Under the pieces are notes generated by a model. The model was not told the origin of the DNA. It was given only the letters and a program-made list of their open reading frames with translations, and ran no database searches. A DNA stretch of 19,174 nucleotides from positions 10,816-29,989 of the forward strand of contig JAHZHX010000004.1 in assembly GCA_019420065.1 (NCBI GenBank), in the 5' to 3' direction. The position numbers were made by a program, and so were the translations under genes. The stretch is from Clostridiales bacterium. GTDB lineage: Bacteria; Bacillota; Clostridia; Christensenellales; Aristaeellaceae. Positions 13,519 through 19,174 of the stretch are shown piece after piece; positions within the stretch are counted from its first letter, which is position 1; each line of letters begins with the position of its first letter.

Positions 13519-14619
13519 ATGATCGAACTGAAGCATTTGAACAAAACCTTTCACTTGAAAAGCGGCGATGTGGAGGCGCTCAAGGATGTGAGCCTGACGG
13601 TGCGCCAGGGTGAGATCTTTGGTGTGATTGGCTATTCCGGAGCGGGAAAATCCACGTTGGTGCGCTGCATCAATCTGCTGGAAACGCCGGATTCCGGCGA
13701 GATCAAGATTGGTGATACCTGCATCATCAGCCGCGGCGGCAAGCTGAGCTGCCAGGTGGCGGGGGATGCAAATGCGGCCGGGAAGCCGCTGACCGAGCGG
13801 CGGCTCAGCCAGCTGCGCCATAACATTGGCATGATCTTTCAGCATTTTAATCTGCTGGATCGCAGCACGGTGTTTGAAAACATTGCCTATCCGCTGCGCT
13901 ATTCCAAGATGAGCCGGGAGGAGATCCGCGGCCGCGTAGAGGAGCTGCTGGAGTTGGTGGATCTTAAGGACAAGCGCGACGTGTATCCCTCGCAGCTGTC
14001 CGGCGGACAGAAGCAGCGCGTGGCCATTGCCCGCGCCCTAGCAAACAAGCCGGGGATCCTGCTGTCCGACGAGGCGACCAGCGCCCTGGATCCGGACGCT
14101 ACGGAAGCGATTCTGAATCTGCTCAAGGAGCTGAACAAAAAGCTGGGGCTGACCATCGTGCTCATTACGCATGAAATGGCGGTCATCAAATCCGTGTGCC
14201 ACCGGGTTGCCGTGATGGAGGATGGCTGCGTGGTGGAGGAGGGCAGCGTGTATGACATTTTTGCCCATCCGCAGCAGGCCATTACCAATAAATTTGTCAA
14301 TTCCGCCTCTCCGCTCAGCCGCGTGGAGCGTATGATTGCCGAGGGTTCGCCCTTGGTGCAGGTGAGCGGCAACGCGCGGCTGGTCAAGCTCCTTTTTGAG
14401 CGCGACTGCGTGGGGGACGCGGTGATTTCCAGCGTTTCCCGGCAGTGCGGCATCAATCTGAACATTGTGCTGGCCAACGTGGAAATCCTGGAGGACAGCC
14501 CCGTTGGCGGCATGATTGCCGTTATCAGCGGCAAGGAAGAAAATATTGCCGCGGCGTTCAAGTATTTTGCGGAAAATCATATCACGGCGGAGGTGCTCGA
14601 TCGTGGAACAGTTCATTAA
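13519..14619 (+). CDS. metN: Methionine ABC transporter ATP-binding protein
   Basis: Cytoplasmic ATPase subunit that powers methionine import with MetI and MetQ. Walker A GYSGAGKST is at 38-46, Q-loop IFQHFNLL at 106-113, signature LSGGQKQR at 160-167, Walker B ILLSDEATSALDP at 180-192 and the switch His in ITHEM at 218. The C-terminal region (about 285-360, ending AEVL) fits the NIL domain, through which methionine inhibits transport. Between strand EIKIGD and QLRHNIG lies a segment some 19 residues longer than in B. subtilis MetN, containing ISRGGKLSCQVAGDANAAG. The ATG at 13519 is chosen because AGGGG lies seven bases upstream and the protein then starts MIELKHLNKTF, as in relatives. A longer frame from 13459 would begin inside the stem-loop. 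Confidence 0.95.
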   Translation: MIELKHLNKTFHLKSGDVEALKDVSLTVRQGEIFGVIGYSGAGKSTLVRCINLLETPDSGEIKIGDTCIISRGGKLSCQVAGDANAAGKPLTERRLSQLRHNIGMIFQHFNLLDRSTVFENIAYPLRYSKMSREEIRGRVEELLELVDLKDKRDVYPSQLSGGQKQRVAIARALANKPGILLSDEATSALDPDATEAILNLLKELNKKLGLTIVLITHEMAVIKSVCHRVAVMEDGCVVEEGSVYDIFAHPQQAITNKFVNSASPLSRVERMIAEGSPLVQVSGNARLVKLLFERDCVGDAVISSVSRQCGINLNIVLANVEILEDSPVGGMIAVISGKEENIAAAFKYFAENHITAEVLDRGTVH

Positions 14620-15307
14620 AGAGCTTATGCCCTATGTATATGCGTACCGCGCGCGCTTTTGGACCAGCTGCACGGCTACCCTGGAGATGTTTCTGAAGGC
14701 GGGCATTTTTTCCTTTGTGCTGGGCCTGTTCTTTGGCGTGCTGCTGATCGTCTGCCGCGAGGACGGCGTGCGGCCCAACAAGCTGGTTTCCAGCCTGATC
14801 GGTATTTTCATCAATGTTTTCCGCTCCATCCCCTTTGTGATCCTGCTCATTTTCCTGATCCCGTTCACACGCGCCGTTGTCCACACGGCGATTGGGGTGA
14901 AGGGCGCAATCATTCCTCTGATTTTTGGTACGGTGCCCTTTTTCAGCCGGCAGGTGGAGGCGGCGCTGTCCAATGTCCATCCGGGCAAGATTGAGGCGGC
15001 GCGCAGCATGGGCAGCAGTACCTTGGGGCTGGTTTTCCGCGTGTATCTGCATGAGGCGGTGCCCGATCTGATCCGCGCCACGACGATCACGGCCATCAGC
15101 CTGGTAGGCCTGACGACCATGGCGGGCGCGGTAGGCGCGGGCGGCCTGGGCAGCTTTGCCATCAACTATGGGCAAAATCAGCAGCATCAGGATATTGTCA
15201 ACGTCTGCGTGATCGTACTGCTGATTTTTGTGTGTCTGCTGCAAACGCTTGGTTCTTTACTGGCAAAAAAGACCACCAACCGTGCGCTTTTTCACAAAAA
15301 GCATTAA
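14603..15307 (+). CDS. metI: Methionine ABC transporter permease
   Basis: Integral membrane permease of the MetNIQ importer, 234 residues with about five membrane segments (first near 31-51, then 66-88). The EAA loop that docks MetN reads EAARSMGSS (131-139). Family-typical segments include NVFRSIPFVILLI, HEAVPDLIRATTITAISLVGLTTMAGAVGAGGLG and the preceding VPFFSRQVEAAL. The start is GTG at 14603, with GGAGG nine bases upstream, giving a 17-base overlap with metN. This overlap is normal for subunits made in fixed ratio. Alternative starts (14516 in frame or ATG 14627) lack a comparable ribosome binding site. An M20 hydrolase gene follows after 16 bases. Confidence 0.93.
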   Translation: MEQFIKELMPYVYAYRARFWTSCTATLEMFLKAGIFSFVLGLFFGVLLIVCREDGVRPNKLVSSLIGIFINVFRSIPFVILLIFLIPFTRAVVHTAIGVKGAIIPLIFGTVPFFSRQVEAALSNVHPGKIEAARSMGSSTLGLVFRVYLHEAVPDLIRATTITAISLVGLTTMAGAVGAGGLGSFAINYGQNQQHQDIVNVCVIVLLIFVCLLQTLGSLLAKKTTNRALFHKKH

Positions 15308-15323
15308 GAAATAGAGGTACCTC

Positions 15324-16520
15324 ATGGCAAATTACAATACACTGATCGATTACTGCGATCGGCAGGCGGGGATATACCGGCAGATTGCCCTGGATATCCA
15401 TGCCCATCCCGAGGTCAGCAACTACGAGTTTTTTGCCTGCAAGCGGCTTTCCGAACAGCTGGCGGCGGAAGGCTTTACGGTAGAGACCGGTGTGGCCGGA
15501 CACCGCACGGGCTTTGCCGCCTCTTACAAGGCGCAAAAGGCTGGACCGGTGCTGGTGTTTTTGGCGGAATACGACGCGCTTCCGGGCCTGGGACATGGCT
15601 GCGGACATAATCTGTTCGGCGCGACGTCGTCGCTGGCGGCAGCGGCGCTCAAGCAGGTAATCGATCAGACGGGCGGTGAGGTGCGCGTGTACGGTACGCC
15701 GGGGGAAGAGGGCGGCGAGAACGGCAGCGCCAAAGGCAGCTTTGTGCGGGAAGGCTTTTTCCGCGACGCGGACGCGGCACTGTGTGCCCATCCGGGGGCG
15801 GATCGGCATTATCCTACAGTGCCGTCGCTGGGCTGCGCGCCGGTGGATATTGAGTTCTGGGGCCGCGCGGCGCATGCGGCAAGCGCGCCGGAAAAGGGGA
15901 TCAACGCGCTGGACGCCCTGATCCTGACATATAACGGCCTGAATGCGCTGCGTCAGCATGTAACAAGCGATGTGCGCATCCATGGAATTATCACCCATGG
16001 AGGAGACGCGCCTAATACCGTGCCCGAATATGCGGCGGCAAAATTCTTTTTCCGCGCCGCTACCGCCAAACGGCTGGAGGATGTGTATCAGAAAGGCTGC
16101 CGGATCGTGGAAGGCGCAGCGGCCATGACGGGAGCCAAAGGGCGGCTCCAGCCTTATCAGAACCGTGTGGAAAACACTGTGCTGGTTCCGGGCTTTGACG
16201 CGATATATCAGAAAAACCTGGAAACATTGGGTGAAAAAATGGATACGCCCGATCCCAATTACAGCATCGGGTCAACGGATGTGGGCAATGTTTCGCAGGT
16301 GATCCCGACGATCCAGCCCACCTTGAGCATCACGGACGTTCCCACTGCCGGTCATACGGAGGCATTCAGGGCGGCAGCTTGCTCGGAAAAAGGGCTTCGG
16401 GCGATGGTACTTGGTGCAAAGGCGCTGGCCATGACGGCGTTGGATCTGCTGGAAAGTCCGGCGCTGCTTGCAAGCATCAAGGCAGAGCATGCGCAGGCAC
16501 TGGCGCGGGAACAAGAATAA
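15324..16520 (+). CDS. M20 (AbgB-like) amidohydrolase/peptidase
   Basis: A 398-residue metal-dependent hydrolase of peptidase family M20, aminoacylase/AbgB branch, which removes acyl groups from N-acyl amino acids or splits small amide conjugates in the cytoplasm. The metal-site motifs are in order: DIHAHPEVSNYE (24-35), AEYDALPGLGHGCGHNLFG (81-99) with Cys93 and His95, GTPGEEGGENGS (124-135) with the catalytic Glu, then CAHPG and the C-terminal PTAGHTEAF. A lid-type dimerisation domain runs from about 170 to 290. It is the last gene of the metQNI operon, before a terminator. In bacilli, M20 hydrolases next to sulfur-amino-acid transporters serve salvage of acylated sulfur compounds, so an N-acyl-methionine or related substrate is plausible but inferred. 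The ATG at 15324 has AGAGGT upstream. Confidence 0.85.
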   Translation: MANYNTLIDYCDRQAGIYRQIALDIHAHPEVSNYEFFACKRLSEQLAAEGFTVETGVAGHRTGFAASYKAQKAGPVLVFLAEYDALPGLGHGCGHNLFGATSSLAAAALKQVIDQTGGEVRVYGTPGEEGGENGSAKGSFVREGFFRDADAALCAHPGADRHYPTVPSLGCAPVDIEFWGRAAHAASAPEKGINALDALILTYNGLNALRQHVTSDVRIHGIITHGGDAPNTVPEYAAAKFFFRAATAKRLEDVYQKGCRIVEGAAAMTGAKGRLQPYQNRVENTVLVPGFDAIYQKNLETLGEKMDTPDPNYSIGSTDVGNVSQVIPTIQPTLSITDVPTAGHTEAFRAAACSEKGLRAMVLGAKALAMTALDLLESPALLASIKAEHAQALAREQE

Positions 16521-16530
16521 TTGCGCGTAT

Positions 16531-16569
16531 GGAAAGGTATAGCCGGTTAGCATACCTTTTCTTTTTTTT
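16531..16569 (+). terminator. Terminator of the methionine-uptake operon
   Basis: GGAAAGGTAT (16531-16540) pairs with ATACCTTTTC (16552-16561) with one G-T pair around an 11-base loop, and the run TTTTCTTTTTTTT (16557-16569) follows. It ends the operon just before the next promoter. Confidence 0.9.
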
Positions 16570-16576
16570 GTGGGGC

Positions 16577-16605
16577 TTGACAATGGCATGAAATCGTACT
16601 ATAAT
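16577..16605 (+). promoter_or_regulatory. Consensus sigma-A promoter of the marR-MATE operon
   Basis: TTGACA (16577-16582), 17-base spacer and TATAAT (16600-16605) match the consensus exactly. The -10 region is covered by an inverted repeat (16590-16621), so this strong promoter is probably kept off by a repressor. Confidence 0.92.
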
Positions 16606-16621
16606 GAAATGGTATGATTTC
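16590..16621. promoter_or_regulatory. Candidate MarR operator overlapping the -10 box
   Basis: GAAATCGTAC (16590-16599) and GTATGATTTC (16612-16621) are inverted arms with one mismatched pair, 12 bases apart, about two helical turns centre to centre. They flank the -10 box and the expected transcription start. This is a typical place for autorepression by the MarR-family protein encoded directly downstream. Confidence 0.6.
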
Positions 16622-16639
16622 GGACTGGAGGGGAAAACC

Positions 16640-17107
16640 GTGGCGTCATGTCTGAGCGACGCGATGAAGCGCATCAACTATATTACAAATGAAATAGACG
16701 CGGCGTATCATGAGGCGGCGCTGCGCCTGGGGCTATCCGACAGCGCGCTGATGATTTTGTATGCGCTGTGCAATGCGGGCGGCAGCTGCGGGCTGCGCAG
16801 CATTGCGCAGATGTCGGGCCTGAGCAAGCAGACGATCAACTCCGCTCTGCGCCATCTTGAGGAGCAGCAGATCGTTACCCTGCGGCCGCTGGACGAGAAG
16901 AAGAAATTTGTCTGCCTGACCGAAACGGGGAAAATTTTGGCGGAAAATACGGCAATGCGCCTGATTGCGATCGAAAATGAAATCCTTGACGAATGGGATG
17001 AGGAGGAACGCAGACAGTATGCCGAGCTGCAAAGGCGGTATTTGACCGCTTTTCGCCAAAAGAGCAAAATGCTGGGCAAATTGCCGCATGAAAAGGAGAA
17101 AGAATAG
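16640..17107 (+). CDS. MarR-family transcriptional regulator
   Basis: A 155-residue winged-helix regulator. The recognition region is GLRSIAQMSGLSKQTINSALRHLEEQQIV (about 51-79), followed by the wing LRPLDEKKKFVCLTETGK. Long N- and C-terminal helices suit dimer formation. The start chosen is GTG at 16640, with GGAGGGG six bases upstream. An ATG at 16604 is in frame but lies inside the -10 box, so it cannot be on this transcript. The gene sits directly before a MATE efflux pump and behind a promoter with an inverted repeat. It very probably represses its own operon and is released by a drug-like ligand, which cannot be identified from sequence. Confidence 0.88.
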   Translation: MASCLSDAMKRINYITNEIDAAYHEAALRLGLSDSALMILYALCNAGGSCGLRSIAQMSGLSKQTINSALRHLEEQQIVTLRPLDEKKKFVCLTETGKILAENTAMRLIAIENEILDEWDEEERRQYAELQRRYLTAFRQKSKMLGKLPHEKEKE

Positions 17108-17111
17108 GGAT

Positions 17112-18440
17112 ATGAACATTCGCATTTCAGATCATTTTGATTATCGAAAGCTGCTGCGGTTCACGCTGCCGTCGATTATGATGATGATTTTTACTTCCAT
17201 TTACGGCGTGGTGGACGGTTTTTTTGTATCAAATTATGTGGGGAAAACGCCATTTGCGGCGGTCAATTTTATTTATCCGTTTTTGATGCTGCTGGGCGCG
17301 GCAGGCTTTATGTTTGGCACGGGCGGCAGCGCTTTGATTGCCAAAACCATGGGGGAGGGCGAGCCGGAAAAGGCCAAGCGGATCTTCTCTTTGCTGGTAT
17401 ACGCGTCGATCGTTTGCGGCGCGGCGCTTGAGATAGCGGGGATGCTTCTTGTCCGCCCTGTCGCTGCCGCGCTGGGCGCCGAGGGGCAGATGCTGGAGGA
17501 CTGCGTGGTTTATTGCCGAGTCTGCCTGCTGGCAATGCCCGCTTTTCTTCTGCAATATGAATTTCAGAGCCTGTTCATTACGGCTGAAAAGCCGCAGCTG
17601 GGGCTGATCGTTACGGTAGCGGCCGGCGTGACCAATATGGTGCTGGACGCGCTGCTGGTGGCGGTGCTTCAGACGGGACTGGCCGGCGCGGCCGCGGCGA
17701 CAGCCCTCAGCCAGTGCGTGGGCGGCATTGTGCCGCTGGTATATTTTTCGCGCCGCAATTCCAGCCGTTTGCAGCTGACAAAAACGCATTTTGACGGCCG
17801 GGTGCTGCTGAAAACCTGCGCGAACGGCTCTTCCGAGCTGATGTCGAACATTTCCATGTCCATTGTCAGCATGCTCTATAACGCGCAGCTGATGAAATAT
17901 GCCGGGGAAGATGGAATTGCCGCTTATGGCGTGCTGATGTATGTCAACATGATTTTCCTGGCGGCGTTTATCGGCTATTCCGTAGGCTCGGCACCCATTG
18001 TCAGCTATCATTTTGGCGCCAAAAACAATCAGGAGCTTAAAAGCCTGCTCAAACGCAGCTTTGTCATTATCGGGTTTTTTTCGCTCGCCATGCTGGCGGC
18101 CGGCGAAGCGTTGGCAAAGCCGCTTTCGCGCCTGTTTGTCGGTTACGACGAGGCGCTGATGGCCCTGACGCTGCGCGGCTTTTTGGTCTATTCATTTTCA
18201 TTCCTGTTTTCGGGCGTGGCAATTTACGGCTCGGCCTTTTTTACGGCGCTCAATGATGGCGCCACGTCGGCCATGATTGCCTTCCTGCGCACGCTGGTGT
18301 TCCAGATTGCGGCGGTGCTGACATTTCCGCTGCTGTGGGGCATTGACGGGATCTGGCTGTCCATTGTGGCGGCCGAAGCGCTGGCGGCGTTTACAACGGT
18401 ACTGTTTCTGGCGGGGAAGCGCCGGCGTTATCAGTATTAA
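17112..18440 (+). CDS. MATE-family multidrug efflux transporter
   Basis: Cation-coupled exporter of the MATE family, 442 residues with 12 predicted membrane segments in two halves. The N-terminal signature is LRFTLPSIMMMIFTSIYGVVDGFFVS, followed by GTGGSALIAKTMGEGEPEKA. The second half shows YSVGSAPIVSYHFGAKN, the matching loop of the repeat. The start at 17112 (after the marR stop at 17107) is preferred because the protein then begins MNIRISDHFDYRKLLRF, like relatives. GGAG lies 13 bases upstream, which is long, so the in-frame ATG at 17088, overlapping marR, cannot be excluded. Its substrate is unknown; control by the linked MarR protein is likely. Confidence 0.9.
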   Translation: MNIRISDHFDYRKLLRFTLPSIMMMIFTSIYGVVDGFFVSNYVGKTPFAAVNFIYPFLMLLGAAGFMFGTGGSALIAKTMGEGEPEKAKRIFSLLVYASIVCGAALEIAGMLLVRPVAAALGAEGQMLEDCVVYCRVCLLAMPAFLLQYEFQSLFITAEKPQLGLIVTVAAGVTNMVLDALLVAVLQTGLAGAAAATALSQCVGGIVPLVYFSRRNSSRLQLTKTHFDGRVLLKTCANGSSELMSNISMSIVSMLYNAQLMKYAGEDGIAAYGVLMYVNMIFLAAFIGYSVGSAPIVSYHFGAKNNQELKSLLKRSFVIIGFFSLAMLAAGEALAKPLSRLFVGYDEALMALTLRGFLVYSFSFLFSGVAIYGSAFFTALNDGATSAMIAFLRTLVFQIAAVLTFPLLWGIDGIWLSIVAAEALAAFTTVLFLAGKRRRYQY

Positions 18441-18444
18441 AGCA

Positions 18445-18473
18445 TTGCGCCGGAGACTTAAATCGGCTATAAT
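18445..18473 (+). promoter_or_regulatory. Promoter of the EEP-family gene
   Basis: Perfect -10 TATAAT (18468-18473) with a 17-base spacer to a weak -35 TTGCGC (18445-18450). The next gene starts at 18495 behind GAGGTGA (18481-18486). No terminator separates it from the MATE gene, so readthrough is also possible. Confidence 0.6.
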
Positions 18474-18494
18474 AAATGCAGAGGTGAAGTGCAA

Positions 18495-19174
18495 ATGAAA
18501 GCAAACCGGAAGAAACACCGTTTTCTGCGCGCATTGCTGAGCATCCTGCTGATTCTGGCAATACTTGTTGGCGGCTATGCTGCGTATGTATTTCTGGGCT
18601 ATCGCCGGCTGCCGGATATGCTGTATCTCACGCCGGAGAATAATGCCGACGGAAGCGTGAAAACGCAAAAGGAATACCGCGTGATTTCCTTCAATATCGG
18701 TTTTGGCGCATACGAACCGGATTACAGCTTCTTTATGGACGGCGGCACGGAATCGTGGGCATTTTCGCGGGAGCGGCTGGAAAAGAACATGGCGGCGATT
18801 CAGACATTTTTGAATGAGCAGGACGCCGATTTTTTGCTGCTTCAGGAAGTGGACGAGAACGGTACGCGTACCTATCATTATAATGAACGCGCGTACCTGA
18901 CGGAATCCCTTGCCGGTTACGGCAGCGTGTGGGCGCAGGATTGGGACGGGCCCTTCCTGCTGTATCCTTTCAGGCAGCCGCATGGGAAAAATGTGTGCGG
19001 GCTGATGACGTTCAGCCGCGCGCGGATCTCGACCGCGGTGCGCCGCAGCCTCCCGGTGGAGAATACCGTGATGAAGGTGGCCGATCTGGACCGCTGTTAC
19101 AGTGTATGCCGTATGCCTATCGACAGCGAGCGTGATCTGGTGCTTTATAATGTACATTTGTCCGCTTATACCTC
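18495..19174 (+). CDS. Membrane-anchored endonuclease/exonuclease/phosphatase-family protein (partial)
   Basis: The frame runs off the right edge after 226 residues. A basic start (KANRKKHRFLR) and one hydrophobic helix (about 13-34) anchor the N-terminus in the membrane, with the catalytic domain outside. The domain begins at YRVISFNIGFG (Asn67), and DADFLLLQEVDENG carries the metal-binding Glu118, both hallmarks of the EEP (DNase I/sphingomyelinase/inositol phosphatase) fold. The rest of the active site (D-x-N, SDH) is beyond the window. It could act on nucleic acid, phospholipid or phosphosugar; the anchor argues for an extracellular substrate. The ATG at 18495 has GAGGTGA eight bases upstream. 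Confidence 0.8.
   Translation, partial: MKANRKKHRFLRALLSILLILAILVGGYAAYVFLGYRRLPDMLYLTPENNADGSVKTQKEYRVISFNIGFGAYEPDYSFFMDGGTESWAFSRERLEKNMAAIQTFLNEQDADFLLLQEVDENGTRTYHYNERAYLTESLAGYGSVWAQDWDGPFLLYPFRQPHGKNVCGLMTFSRARISTAVRRSLPVENTVMKVADLDRCYSVCRMPIDSERDLVLYNVHLSAYT

Noticed and set aside
16604..16639. ATG at 16604 as the marR start.
   Set aside because: It lies within the TATAAT box, upstream of any transcript from that promoter, whereas GTG at 16640 has a good ribosome binding site.
1..19174. Mobile elements, CRISPR arrays, tRNA or rRNA genes.
   Set aside because: No transposase or integrase frames, regularly spaced repeats, cloverleaf-like sequences or rRNA-like stretches were recognised in any part of the window.

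Overview
This GC-rich window has strong AGGAGG-type ribosome binding sites, sigma-A-like promoters with 17-base spacers, intrinsic terminators and tightly packed convergent or divergent operons. Together with the protein families (PepF, MurC, MetNIQ, MarR/MATE, DUF2461), this points to a Clostridia-type Firmicute, possibly a GC-rich gut lineage. That placement is inferred from style and family make-up; no rRNA gene is present to settle it.

Layout. (1) 1-1740, plus strand: the end of an unidentified gene overlapping an L-ribulokinase-type FGGY kinase. (2) 1739-4970, minus strand: one operon running from a TTGACA/TAAATT promoter through oligoendopeptidase F, an acidic small protein, a zinc-ribbon protein and a small helical protein, ending at an intrinsic terminator. 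A hairpin sequesters the ribosome binding site of the last gene. (3) 5042-10810, plus strand: a TTGAAA/TATAAT promoter drives a DUF2461 protein, a phosphohexomutase with an unusual C-terminal loop, transketolase and MurC, closed by a bidirectional terminator. A strong stem-loop without a U tract lies between transketolase and murC. (4) 10825-12084, minus strand: a 419-residue ferritin-like protein with a complete E / ExxH / E / ExxH set.

(5) 12209-16569, plus strand, is the most remarkable part: a methionine-uptake operon. A TTGACA/TACAAT promoter is followed by a 28-residue peptide with 7 Met and 6 Cys, then an intrinsic terminator, then a MetQ-like binding protein, MetN ATPase, MetI permease and an M20 amidohydrolase. 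The peptide plus terminator has the geometry of a ribosome-mediated attenuator responding to Met and/or Cys supply. The MetQ-like protein appears to be circularly permuted: behind a signal peptide it begins with the usual C-terminal half of the family and ends with the usual N-terminal half. It has no lipobox cysteine.

(6) 16577-18440, plus strand: a consensus promoter overlapped by an inverted repeat, a MarR regulator and a MATE efflux pump, which form a self-regulated efflux module. (7) 18445-19174: a promoter and the start of a membrane-anchored endonuclease/exonuclease/phosphatase-family protein, cut by the window edge. No tRNA, rRNA, CRISPR array or mobile element was seen. The longest gene-free stretches are 4897-5104 and 12085-12270, both under 300 bases and both holding promoters or repeats.
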